Shown one piece after another: positions 26,451-34,444 of a DNA stretch of 64,000 nucleotides; position 1 is the first letter of the stretch, and each line of letters opens with the position of its first letter. Source of the DNA: Demequina aestuarii (GTDB lineage: Bacteria > Actinomycetota > Actinomycetes > Actinomycetales > Demequinaceae). The translations under genes and the position numbers were made by a program. The stretch spans positions 2,407,444 through 2,471,443 of the forward strand of contig NZ_BBRD01000001.1 of NCBI RefSeq assembly GCF_000975095.1. The letters are read 5' to 3'. The notes under the pieces were generated by a model. It was not told the DNA's origin. It did no database searches and was given only the letters and a program-made list of their open reading frames with translations.

Positions 26451-27510
26451 CGGCCGTATCCCCCAGTGCCGCCGCCAGGTCGCCCCACGCCGGACCCGCA
26501 CGCCAGCGGCCCTCCGCATCCCAGGCCCACGCCACGGCGACCTCGAGTCCCGGGTCGCACGAGCGCAGCACGCACACCTCGGTGAGCCGTCGCACGCCGC
26601 CTGCCCGCGAGACGTGCAGCACCACGTCCAATCCAGCGGCAGCCTGAGCCTCGACTGCGGCGGCGGGCATGCCCGCGAGAGCGCCGAGGGTCGTCAGCCT
26701 GACCGGCACGTCTCGCGGGGAGTTCGCGTGGATGGTGGTCATTCCGCCGCGGTGTCCCGTGTTGAACGCGGACAGCACCTCTCGCAGTTCGGCCCCTCGA
26801 CACTCCCCCAGCACCACCCGATCAGGACGCATCCGAAGCGCCTCCCGGACCAATCGGGCCAGGCCCACCGCACCCGCGCCCTCGACGTTCGCGCGCCGCT
26901 CCACGAGCCGCACCACGTGGGGGTGGGCGGGGGCGATCTCGCCCGCCTCCTCGATGACGACGATGCGTTCGTGCGGCGCCGCCAGCGACAACAGGGATGC
27001 CATGAGCGTGGTCTTGCCGCTTCCCGTGGCGCCGCACACCAGCACCGACAGCCGTGTTCGGACGATGCGCGCGAGCAGCGCCGCCGTGCGCGCATCGATC
27101 GCGCCGGACGCGGCAAGATCCGCGAGGGTGAGCGCCTGGGAGCGCACCACCCGCAACGAGATCGCGGCACACCCGGGCGACACCGGCGGCAGCACGGCGT
27201 GCAGCCTGTTGCCGTCGGGCAGGCGGGCATCGGCGACGGGGCTCGCGTCGTCGAGCCGCTGGCCCCCCGCCGCGGCGAGCCGGACCGCGAGCGCCCTCAC
27301 CGCATCGGCGTCGTGCAATGCGACGTCGACGCGCTCGAGGCCGAGCCCGCGGTCCACCCACGCCTCGCCAGGACGGTGCACCAGCACATCGGTGACCCCC
27401 GGGGTGCGCAGCAGCAGAGCGAGCGGGCCCGCCCACGCCATCGCCGCGGGGTCTCGATGCTCGGAGGCCTCCCCCCGGCCCTCGTCTGCGCCCTCCGCTC
27501 TCCCCGTCAC
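26437..27510 (-). CDS. tadA: Tad/CpaF-type secretion ATPase
   Basis: The 357-residue type IV secretion/pilus motor ATPase has Walker A GATGSGKTT (160-168), an Asp-box region (VVIEEAGEI), Walker B (RPDRVVLGECRGAE) and the His box (NTGHRGGMTTIHAN). It energises Flp pilus assembly. The GTG start at 27510 has CACGCT 7 nt upstream, a leaderless-type promoter that probably drives the whole tadA-tadBC-DUF4244-tadE-tadE-like operon. No CpaE/Rv3660c-like ATPase is found next to it, although one is usual in actinobacterial tad loci. Confidence 0.92.
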   Translation of the reverse strand: MTGRAEGADEGRGEASEHRDPAAMAWAGPLALLLRTPGVTDVLVHRPGEAWVDRGLGLERVDVALHDADAVRALAVRLAAAGGQRLDDASPVADARLPDGNRLHAVLPPVSPGCAAISLRVVRSQALTLADLAASGAIDARTAALLARIVRTRLSVLVCGATGSGKTTLMASLLSLAAPHERIVVIEEAGEIAPAHPHVVRLVERRANVEGAGAVGLARLVREALRMRPDRVVLGECRGAELREVLSAFNTGHRGGMTTIHANSPRDVPVRLTTLGALAGMPAAAVEAQAAAGLDVVLHVSRAGGVRRLTEVCVLRSCDPGLEVAVAWAWDAEGRWRAGPAWGDLAAALGDTADAVG

Positions 27511-27656
27511 ACGAGCCAGCGTGAACGCCGGACCGCACCCGCGCGTCGGCCGGGCTGCCGTGGTGGGGAACGTTCGGGTGAACGTGCCGTCTGGGGACGG
27601 CCGCCGGGTGTCGAATGTCGGCCGCGTTGGTTAGGGTTGCGGTCAGAGGAGGTGCC

Positions 27657-28457
27657 ATGGCCGGCCAGAAGGTGTCGAAGCCCACAGCGGCGTTCTTCGA
27701 CCTCGACAAGACCATCATCGCGACCAGTTCATCGATGGCGTTCTCGAGGCCGTTCTACGACGGAGGCCTCGTCACGCGCACGCACGCGCTGCGCACCGCC
27801 TACGCACAGTTCCTGTTCCTGGTCGGGGGCGCAGACGAGCGCCAGACCAACCGGCTCCGGGACTCGCTCAGCGACCTCATCAAGGGCTGGGAGGTGGAGA
27901 AGGTCAAGCGCATCGTCGCCGAGACCATCCACGACTACATCGACCCGGTGGTCTACGAAGAGGCCCTCCAGCTGATCCGGCGTCACCAGGCGAACGGTCG
28001 CGACGTCGTGGTCGTCAGCGCCTCGGCCTCCGACATCGTCGAACCCATCGCCGAACTCCTGGGTGCCGATGCCGTGGTCGCGTCGCAGCTGGGCGTCAAG
28101 AAGGGCTTCTACACGGGCGACATCACCTTCTACGCCTACGGCGAGGCGAAGGCCGACGCGGTCCGCCAGCTGGCCGAGGACAAGGGCTACGACCTGTCCC
28201 GCTCGTACGCGTATTCCGATTCGATCACTGACGCGCCACTGTTGAACGAGGTGGGCTACGGGTTCGTGATCAATCCCGACCGCGCGCTCAGGCGCGCCGC
28301 CGCCCTGCACGGGTGGGGCGCCCTGACGTTCAAGAAGCCAGTCGGGCTGCGGACGGGACCGTCGGCGCGGTCCACCATCCTCACACTGCTCGCCACGGCC
28401 GCCGTCGTGACGGGAATCGTGCTGCTGGTACGCGCCGCGCGGTCGGACGACGACTGA
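27657..28457 (+). CDS. HAD-IB family phosphatase (SSD/Rv3661-like)
   Basis: The 266-residue protein has HAD motif I in AFFDLDKTIIA (nucleophile Asp), motif II in VVVVSASA, and motif III/IV with YSDSITDAPLL. A C-terminal membrane segment (about 238-258) ends in basic and acidic residues. HAD-IB proteins of this kind lie next to tad loci throughout actinobacteria, where the mycobacterial member has been linked to septum-site selection. The substrate is uncertain (phosphoserine-like or lipid phosphate). The ribosome site is AGAGGAGG. It is divergent from tadA. Confidence 0.85.
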   Translation: MAGQKVSKPTAAFFDLDKTIIATSSSMAFSRPFYDGGLVTRTHALRTAYAQFLFLVGGADERQTNRLRDSLSDLIKGWEVEKVKRIVAETIHDYIDPVVYEEALQLIRRHQANGRDVVVVSASASDIVEPIAELLGADAVVASQLGVKKGFYTGDITFYAYGEAKADAVRQLAEDKGYDLSRSYAYSDSITDAPLLNEVGYGFVINPDRALRRAAALHGWGALTFKKPVGLRTGPSARSTILTLLATAAVVTGIVLLVRAARSDDD

Positions 28458-28476
28458 CGAGCGCCTACCCCCCACG

Positions 28477-29211
28477 ATGAGACGCTGGACTCGGCTCTAC
28501 GACGAGCTCGCCGGGCCACGCTTTCCTGCCCTGCTGGCGTACGCAAGCCTGCTGACCGGCGACCGCGACACGGCCGATGCGCTGGTCGCCTCCGCACTCC
28601 GGCGCACCTTCGCTCGGCCTCGCCGGCTGAGCGGTCCGGGCGAGGCCGAGCTCCACGTCCGCCGGGCCATCGTGGCCCAGTTCCTCGCCCGTGCGCGTGA
28701 GTTCGCGCCCGCGCCGCCCTCGACCGATCAAGCGGGCGTCGACCACAGGAGTGACGAGCCGGCGGCGGCGCCCTCCGCAGCCAAGCACGCGGTCCACGGA
28801 CAGGCCAACCCCTACGCGCCTCCGGGCCACGACAGCGGCACCGTCTCTCAGTCCCCGCCACGCACCGCGGACCAGGGCGAGGCCGAGCCTGCCAGCACAT
28901 CGGCCGGACGGCCCGAGCGGACCGATGCCGCCCCCGACGGTGTTGACGACGATGCCCGCCTCGCAGAGACCCTCCTGGCGCTGCCGCCCCAGACGCGCGC
29001 GGTAGCGCTGCTGCGCCACCACGACGGGCGGACGCCGGGTCAGATCGCGGAACAGCTGGCCCTCCCGCCCCTTGCCGTCCGGGACGCGCTGCGGGAGGTG
29101 ACCGCGGTCGTCAGCGAACGGCTGGGCATCGCGCTCGCCCATGATGACCTCGGGGACGACGGTCACATGGCCGCGGAGATCACCGTCGCGGACCATGCGG
29201 TGCGGCCCTGA
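28477..29211 (+). CDS. Degenerate ECF sigma-like protein (copy D) with long disordered insert
   Basis: A 244-residue relative of the SigE-like sigma factors in this window. Region 2 is recognisable (ALLAYASLLTGDRDTADALV, ALRRTF, HVRRAIVAQF), but the DNA-melting motif (DGLRR in copies A and B) is replaced by LARAREF. Region 4 has LPPQTRAVALLRHHDGRTP, while the recognition helix (GTVKRYLSEAL in the others) reads LAVRDALREVT. An insert of about 85 residues rich in Pro, Ala, Ser and Asp separates the two regions. It may no longer work as a sigma factor, or it may act as a protein-protein regulator. It starts 19 nt after the HAD stop and is followed by two sensor genes. Confidence 0.72.
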   Translation: MRRWTRLYDELAGPRFPALLAYASLLTGDRDTADALVASALRRTFARPRRLSGPGEAELHVRRAIVAQFLARAREFAPAPPSTDQAGVDHRSDEPAAAPSAAKHAVHGQANPYAPPGHDSGTVSQSPPRTADQGEAEPASTSAGRPERTDAAPDGVDDDARLAETLLALPPQTRAVALLRHHDGRTPGQIAEQLALPPLAVRDALREVTAVVSERLGIALAHDDLGDDGHMAAEITVADHAVRP

Positions 29212-29219
29212 CGTGGACG
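29191..29219 (+). repeat. Duplication footprint, copy 1 (end of sigma D / start of sensor D)
   Basis: GACCATGCGGTGCGGCCCTG continuing into ACGTGGACG. It spans the last codons of the sigma-like gene and the start codon of sensor D, and is almost identical to 30789-30817. Confidence 0.7.
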
Positions 29220-30763
29220 AGTTCAGCGAGCGAGTACGAGCCGCGGCCGATGCGCGGTCACGGCAATGGCCCGATGCGCGGGCGGGCCGCGAACGGCGCC
29301 GCTCGATCGGGCGGGCTCGCGCCCTGCGGGTAGGCGGTTCGGCCGCCATCGCTGCGGTCGTCATCACCGGCATCGGGGCCGCGGGTGTGGGATTCACCGG
29401 AGTGGGCTCCGCGCCCGAGCCGAGCCCCAGCGCCTCGCCCGACCTCACCCTCGGTCAGGGCGACACCGCCTACGCCACGCTGCCCTTTCCCGACGAGCAC
29501 GAGATGGACTCCCACATGCGCCAGCTCGCGGCCTACTGCGGCGGGCCGGTCCCCGAGACGCGCGCTGAATCGGAGGACTTCTCCGTCGCGTACGACATCC
29601 CGGAACGCCTCGACATCGATCAGCAGACAGGCGTCTCTGCCGGCCCTGCGCAGTCCTCGGCTCAACTCACGTTCTCGGGGAGCTCCCCGCTCCCCGCATT
29701 CGTGTCCGGCCCCTCAGCGCTGTTCGTCGAGGACGGGACCGTCGTGGGCGCGGCACCGGACTATCAGGAACCCATCGTGAGGACGTTCCAACCAGGGGGG
29801 ACCGCGACCTATCGCTGGGAGTCGATCGGGGGCGCCGCCTCCTGCGACACCGAGAGCGAGCCCGGGTTCGGGTTCGGCACCCTGGAGCCAGGCGACTACG
29901 AGATGGTGCTGGTCACCCAGGTGTACAACGACGAGGCCGCCGCGGCGACGCAGAGCCTGCGCATGGACGGCTACACGCTGCCGGTCATGAGCGAGCTCCC
30001 GGCTTTCAGGGAAGGCGCCTACGAGTGCGACAGCGAGGACCGCTGGGGTGGCATCACGCCGCTCACGTGTGATCCGCATGCACTTCCCGGGGTGGAGATC
30101 GATGACGAGGCGGGCACCGTGACGGTGCCGTACGAGGCGTCGTTCTACACGGAGGACGTGTCGCTCCTGTATGTCTCGCCACCGATAGCCGTCACCGTCA
30201 CCCCGAACGAGAACGGCGCCGAGGACTTCTTACTCTCCCCGCCCGTGCCCGGGTTCGAGCGGGGCACTGTCCCCGCCTGTGGCGATCAGTTCGGCAGCAT
30301 CGGCACTGGCTCGATCCAAGGCCCGTGGGACTCGATGGCGGGGTCCCTCGCTGGCACGGAGGTGGGCGACGCGCTCGATCCGGAACTGTGGCGCAGGGGC
30401 TCGGGGTGGCTCGAAGCAGAGGTCACCGTGCCTGTGGACCCGCGCGTCTGGGTCCTGGCCCAGCGTGACATCGCGTTCGACGACGGCGATGGCGATGCCT
30501 CGACCGAGAGCCTGTACTCCGCGCAGGAGGTCGTGGGCTGGTTCGACACCGACTCCGGATCGGACGCCACCACGTTGAAGATCGTGCGCTACGACGGACC
30601 AGAGACATGGCCGCTCTCCGTCACGGACGTGCAGTGGTGCGAGGGCTTCGACAGTGCTGACACCACGGATGACAACCACCTGGGGATGGTCGCCTCGCCG
30701 TCCACCGTGACTCTGGACGACGGCACCCGCGAAGAACTCGACGCGCTGGTGTTCTCGCCGTGA
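29213..30763 (+). CDS. Single-span extracellular sensor/anti-sigma-like protein D
   Basis: The product has 516 residues from the GTG at 29213, just past the sigma-like stop. I chose this start because the tandem paralogue E begins at the equivalent GTG. The N-terminus is FSERVRAAADARSRQWPDAR, with basic residues to about 40 and one membrane segment (about 42-64, AAIAAVVITGIGAAGVGFTG). The PEPSPSASPD linker leads to the outer domain. Family motifs are YCGGPVPET, LFVEDGTVVG, SCDTES, LEPGDYEMVLVTQVYND, YECDSEDRWGGITPLTCDP and VPACGDQFG. Cys residues recur in pairs, suggesting disulfides. It is about 60% similar by eye to sensor E. Function is inferred only. Confidence 0.8.
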   Translation: MDEFSERVRAAADARSRQWPDARAGRERRRSIGRARALRVGGSAAIAAVVITGIGAAGVGFTGVGSAPEPSPSASPDLTLGQGDTAYATLPFPDEHEMDSHMRQLAAYCGGPVPETRAESEDFSVAYDIPERLDIDQQTGVSAGPAQSSAQLTFSGSSPLPAFVSGPSALFVEDGTVVGAAPDYQEPIVRTFQPGGTATYRWESIGGAASCDTESEPGFGFGTLEPGDYEMVLVTQVYNDEAAAATQSLRMDGYTLPVMSELPAFREGAYECDSEDRWGGITPLTCDPHALPGVEIDDEAGTVTVPYEASFYTEDVSLLYVSPPIAVTVTPNENGAEDFLLSPPVPGFERGTVPACGDQFGSIGTGSIQGPWDSMAGSLAGTEVGDALDPELWRRGSGWLEAEVTVPVDPRVWVLAQRDIAFDDGDGDASTESLYSAQEVVGWFDTDSGSDATTLKIVRYDGPETWPLSVTDVQWCEGFDSADTTDDNHLGMVASPSTVTLDDGTREELDALVFSP

Positions 30764-30788
30764 CCGCACTGTGCTTCGCCTCGACCTG

Positions 30789-30817
30789 GACCACGCGGTG
30801 AGGCCCTGAGGTGGACG
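30789..30817 (+). repeat. Duplication footprint, copy 2 (remnant of sigma D 3' end before sensor E)
   Basis: GACCACGCGGTGAGGCCCTG continuing into AGGTGGACG. It matches 29191-29219 at 26 of 29 positions, although here the first part is noncoding. It is a relic of the sigma gene end carried along when the sensor gene was duplicated in tandem. Confidence 0.7.
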
Positions 30818-32361
30818 TCTTCAGCGAGCGGATACGAGCGGCGGCCGATGCGCGGGCAGGGCGATGGTCGGATGCGCGCGTCGGGGGCGGCCTGCGAGGG
30901 TCCATCGGGCGCGCTCGAGCCATGCGGATCGGCGGGTCGGCGGCGATCGCGGCGGTCGTCATCACCGGAGTCGGGGCCGCCGGCGCCGGGTTCACCGGAG
31001 TGGGCGTCGCGCCCGAGCCGAGCCCCAGCGCCTCACCCGACCTCACCATCGACCAGGGCGACACCGCCTACGCCACCGTGCCGTTCCCCGAGCACCCGTG
31101 GGGCCACAGCGTGAACACCGCGAACGACTACTGCGGCGAGCCGGTTCCGGCGGAGACGGCCGAGAACGAGGGCTTCTCGGCGCTCTTCGAGATGCCTGCA
31201 CAGCTCGACCTGGACAGCTCCGGGGAAGCGCTCATCAACGCCGAGACGCGGCCCCATGTCACCCTGTCGTTCACGGGCTCCGATCCGCTGCCGGTGTTCG
31301 TCGAGCAGCCCGAGGCCCTGTTCCTGCAAGACGGCGTGGTCGTGGGCCACGGATGGGCCGACATGGCACCCTCGGTGACCACTCTCGAGCCAGGCGGCGC
31401 GCTCACTCACCTCTGGCAGTGGGCGGGTGCCGCCGCCGACTGCGAGGCCGCGTCCGAGTCCGGCTCGCTCGACTCCGGAGAATACGAGATGGTGCTTGTC
31501 TCTCGCGTTCACAACAGCGAGCAGACTGCGGCGGTCCACAGCCTCCGGCTGCAGAACTACGGCCTGCCGGCTCGCTCCGACCTCCCGGCCATCCGCGAAG
31601 GCGCCTACGAGTGCCGCGATGACTACCTGTGGGGCGGGATCACCCCCATCACGTGCCAGCCGAATGCGCTGCCCGGCGTCGTCGTCGACGAGGAGGCGGG
31701 CGTGACGACGGTCCCGTACGACTCCGCGCTCTACTCCAGGGACGTGGACCTTGTCTTCGCTTCGACGCCTATCCCGGTCACGCTCGAGAGTGACCGGTCG
31801 TGGTACGTGAACACCGAGGGGCCCGACCTGCCGGCGTACGAGCGCGAGAGCGTTCCCGCCTGTGGTGATGCGTACGCGACCTTCAACTCGGGGTCTCTGG
31901 GCGGCTTCTGGGCGCCCGACACCCCGCAGCTGAGCAGCCTCGAGGAGGGGGATTCCGTTCAGGTGTCCTTCTGGATCGACGAAAGCGGATGGACCGAGGC
32001 GGAGGTCACCATGCCCGCCAACCCTCGCCTGTGGATCATGCGCACGCAGGAGGCGGAGTACGACGGCGGCGAGGCAGCCACGCCGTATTGGTACCTCTCA
32101 CGGGAGGTCGTGGGATGGGTCGACACCACGTCCGCTGCCGGCGACTCACCCCTGGAGATCATCCGGTACGACGGGCCCGAGCCATGGTCGCTGACGGTCG
32201 ACGAGGTGCAGTGGTGCGAGGGAGTCGACTTCGCCGATACCTTCGCCACCGGCGTCGACGGGCCTCCCGAGTCCGCTCCCGCGATGATCGCATCGCCCGC
32301 CACGGTGACGCTCGGGGACGGCACCCGCGAGGAACTCGACGCACTGGTGATCTACCCCTGA
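30811..32361 (+). CDS. Single-span extracellular sensor/anti-sigma-like protein E
   Basis: The 516-residue tandem paralogue of sensor D has the same plan. The N-terminus is FSERIRAAADARAGRWSDAR, the membrane segment is at about 42-64, and the linker PEPSPSASPDLT is identical to D. Motifs are YCGEPVPAET, LFLQDGVVVGHGW, DCEAASES, LDSGEYEMVLVSRVHNS, YECRDDYLWGGITPITCQP and VPACGDAYA. The final residues (LDDGTREELDALVFSP in D, LGDGTREELDALVIYP here) show full-length duplication. No sigma gene lies between D and E, so one sigma-like protein appears to serve two sensors. Confidence 0.8.
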   Translation: MDVFSERIRAAADARAGRWSDARVGGGLRGSIGRARAMRIGGSAAIAAVVITGVGAAGAGFTGVGVAPEPSPSASPDLTIDQGDTAYATVPFPEHPWGHSVNTANDYCGEPVPAETAENEGFSALFEMPAQLDLDSSGEALINAETRPHVTLSFTGSDPLPVFVEQPEALFLQDGVVVGHGWADMAPSVTTLEPGGALTHLWQWAGAAADCEAASESGSLDSGEYEMVLVSRVHNSEQTAAVHSLRLQNYGLPARSDLPAIREGAYECRDDYLWGGITPITCQPNALPGVVVDEEAGVTTVPYDSALYSRDVDLVFASTPIPVTLESDRSWYVNTEGPDLPAYERESVPACGDAYATFNSGSLGGFWAPDTPQLSSLEEGDSVQVSFWIDESGWTEAEVTMPANPRLWIMRTQEAEYDGGEAATPYWYLSREVVGWVDTTSAAGDSPLEIIRYDGPEPWSLTVDEVQWCEGVDFADTFATGVDGPPESAPAMIASPATVTLGDGTREELDALVIYP

Positions 32362-32430
32362 CCCAACCTTTCACCACCCCCCATGCGTTGACACTGTGAC
32401 AGGACGGTGGCACGGCCTTGAGGGGGAATG

Positions 32431-32559
32431 ATGCGCAGGATCGCGTTGACCGCAGCGGTGACAGTGGCGCTGCTGCTGGGAGTCGCCGCCGGCTGGACAT
32501 GGCAGCAGTGGCAGCCCGTGCCAGGTCACCCGTCCATCGCCGTCGAGGCGACCGAGTGA
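32431..32559 (+). CDS. Small single-span membrane peptide (42 aa)
   Basis: An ATG at 32431 (a second lies at 32428) follows AGGGGG at 32421-32426. The product is M-RRIALTAAVTVALLLGVAAG, then the Trp-rich WTWQQWQP and an acidic end, EATE: basic residues, one hydrophobic helix, and a short outer tail. It may be a small membrane protein of the sensor cluster or a secreted peptide. No homologue is recognised. Support is the ribosome site, the intact signal-like design and its place between sensor E and sensor F. Confidence 0.5.
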   Translation: MRRIALTAAVTVALLLGVAAGWTWQQWQPVPGHPSIAVEATE

Positions 32560-32736
32560 GGGGTGCGACACGCCGTGCGACACGGCTTTCTCCGCGGGGC
32601 ATGTCCCTGACCAGGGACGGCGCAGAATCGTCCGCGCGACGTAGGCATTCGTCCGTTTCAGGGACGTACGATTGAGACTCACCACGAGGATTCGGCGGGG
32701 CGGCAGCGCGCCCGCCCAGGGGGGCACGACCAACGG

Positions 32737-33678
32737 ATGAACAAGGGTCTCATGGCCGTGGGCGCGATCGCCATCGCAGGGCTGTCCGCAGCCGTCGGGT
32801 GGTACGGCGTCCAGCTGCTGACAGGCGGAGGCGAGACGCCGGTGGCGGAGCCGTCGAGCAGCCCCACCACGGATCGTGCGACCGTGCCCCTGACGTTCGA
32901 CCTCGCCGAGGTCGAGAGCCAGGCAAACGGCTTGTTCGAGCCCCCCGCATGCGGAGACACCTGGTCGGCCGAGGCCACCGCCGCCAATGGCGTGATCCCC
33001 GAGGTCGAGGTGACCAGGAACGCGATGAGCGCATCCGCCACCGTCACCTTCACCAGCGAGGATGAGGCGCTGATCGCTTTCCTCGCTCAGGAGGGCCAGC
33101 TGATCATCACGCGCGACGGCGTCGTCGTGACGCCCGACTGGGGCAGCGAGTTCGTCCCCGACCTGTTCGTGACCTCGACGGACACGACGGCACCGTCCTC
33201 GGACTCCATCGAGTTCACCGGCGCGACGCTGTGCGACACCGCCGCAGAGCTTTCTGCGATCTGGGACGACTTCGAATGGTCCAGCGCGACTGAAGAGCAG
33301 ATCGCCGCGCGCCAGCAGGAGGCAGAGGACTTCGAGGCAGCGAACGCAGACCTGCCGCCCGGAGACTACGAGGTGTACGCGTGGACCCCGGTCATTCTTG
33401 GCGAACCGGCCGCGGCCGCACGCGCGCTGGCAGAGGAGGGCGTCACCGGCCTTGCCTACCTGCAGTACACGGCCGGGTACTCGGCGATCCGCGATGACCC
33501 GCGCATCGCCGACCACTGTGAGGAGTCAGAGACCCCCGACGGGCAGAGCGAGAGGCTGTGCGACGTGCCCCAGGATGTGCTCGCGGACGTGTTGACCCGA
33601 GACGTGCCGGAGCACTACGTGGTCGACGCTCCCGCCGCCGTCGCGATCTCCGAGCCGGCGACCTTCACCGTCGAGTGA
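32737..33678 (+). CDS. Signal-anchored extracellular protein F, short relative of the sensor family
   Basis: The 313-residue protein has a membrane anchor right at the N-terminus (about 4-24, GLMAVGAIAIAGLSAAVGWYG), a Ser/Pro/Thr linker and one outer domain. Motifs shared with sensors A-E are PPACGDTWSAE, LIITRDGVVVTPDW, a second Cys (ATLCDTAAEL) and LPPGDYEVYAW. A further Cys pair is near the end (DHCEES, RLCDVP). It lacks the N-terminal cytoplasmic segment of the others, so it cannot bind a sigma factor in the same way; it may be a co-receptor or decoy. The 177-nt upstream gap holds a 7-bp hairpin (32603-32618) and no other gene. Confidence 0.75.
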   Translation: MNKGLMAVGAIAIAGLSAAVGWYGVQLLTGGGETPVAEPSSSPTTDRATVPLTFDLAEVESQANGLFEPPACGDTWSAEATAANGVIPEVEVTRNAMSASATVTFTSEDEALIAFLAQEGQLIITRDGVVVTPDWGSEFVPDLFVTSTDTTAPSSDSIEFTGATLCDTAAELSAIWDDFEWSSATEEQIAARQQEAEDFEAANADLPPGDYEVYAWTPVILGEPAAAARALAEEGVTGLAYLQYTAGYSAIRDDPRIADHCEESETPDGQSERLCDVPQDVLADVLTRDVPEHYVVDAPAAVAISEPATFTVE

Positions 33679-33692
33679 GGTCGCAGATCTTC

Positions 33693-33971
33693 TCAGCCGG
33701 TCTTGCGGCGGAAGTCCTTGGTCGCGTGGGCCTCACCATTGCCGTGAAGTGAGTCGGGGCCAGTGCTCTTGCCGGCGCTGCCGGGCTTCTGCTCCTGGCC
33801 GTCGTGGCCGACGTACGTGCCCATGACCTCTTGCGGATCCCCCGCCTCTACGTCCTTGAGGAAGGCTGCGGCCTCCTCGCCGCGCATCATCTTCGCGAGC
33901 TTGCCGTGGTGAAAAATGACCGCCTCGCCGTTGCTGCGCGTACGGTAGTCGAATCCTTCTGCTCCAGTCAT
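33693..33971 (-). CDS. Small soluble protein of unknown function, paralogue 1
   Basis: The 92-residue product starts at the ATG at 33971, with CACGAT at 33978-33983 and a 6-nt gap. The N-terminal 60 residues (FDYRTRSNGEAVIFHHGKLA, MMRGEEAAAFLKDV) align with the gene at 34040-34336; the C-terminal 30 are hydrophilic and unrelated. The pattern R-T/S-NGE-V-I...G...RG(D/E)(D/E)A..FL is conserved. I do not recognise a family. It is probably cytoplasmic. Transcribed alone. Confidence 0.7.
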   Translation of the reverse strand: MTGAEGFDYRTRSNGEAVIFHHGKLAKMMRGEEAAAFLKDVEAGDPQEVMGTYVGHDGQEQKPGSAGKSTGPDSLHGNGEAHATKDFRRKTG

Positions 33972-34039
33972 CTGCCCATCGTGACACGGGAGGCGACCGG
34001 ACCGCGCGGCGAATCGCACACGGATGTGGGCCCGCCGGT

Positions 34040-34336
34040 CTAGGACGAGGGGCGCTCTTCGCCGTCAGCCTCACGCGGCTCGCCATCGCCGTGCGGAACT
34101 GGGCCGTCGAGTGGCTGCTCCATCGCGGGATGCGTGTCCGTCCCAGTGGCCTGGGCGGTGCCGGACTGGTCGCCGACGAAAGCCTCCATCACCTGGTCTG
34201 CGTCGCCGTTCTTCACCTGCGCGAGGAAGTCCTCGGCGTCGTCGCCCCGGAGCAGCAGCGCGACCGATCCGTCGCGCAGGATCTCGACCTCGCCGTTGGT
34301 ACGGGTGGTGTAGGTGAAGTTCTCTGATTCCGTCAT
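34040..34336 (-). CDS. Small soluble protein of unknown function, paralogue 2
   Basis: The 98-residue paralogue of the gene at 33693-33971 has FTYTTRTNGEVEILRDGSVA, LLLRGDDAEDFLAQV and MEAFVGDQ. The tail is rich in Pro, Gly, Asp and Glu. The promoter region is also conserved between the two: about 24 nt upstream of each start, including GTGTCACGATG, match almost exactly. CACGAT lies at 34343-34348, 6 nt before the ATG. Gene plus promoter were therefore duplicated. Confidence 0.7.
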   Translation of the reverse strand: MTESENFTYTTRTNGEVEILRDGSVALLLRGDDAEDFLAQVKNGDADQVMEAFVGDQSGTAQATGTDTHPAMEQPLDGPVPHGDGEPREADGEERPSS

Positions 34337-34391
34337 GAGGACATCGTGACACGGCAGGCGACCGATGCGCGCGGAGAGATGGCATTGGTGA

Positions 34392-34444
34392 AACCATTTA
34401 GCATCGGGCGACTACCGATCTACCAGGCGCGCTTACAAATGGTT
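34392..34444. promoter_or_regulatory. Inverted repeat upstream of acs
   Basis: Perfect 8-bp arms AACCATTT (34392-34399) and AAATGGTT (34437-34444) are separated by 37 nt in the 142-nt divergent gap before acs. The repeat ends about 21 nt upstream of the proposed acs -10 (TAGGCT, 34466-34471). It could be the two half-sites of a regulator acting by looping or cooperative binding. Confidence 0.4.

Noticed and set aside
32564..32590. Third copy of the 95-nt palindromic element, suggested by GCGACACGCCG.
   Set aside because: Only about 11 nt match; neither the arms nor the CCGATGC core is present.
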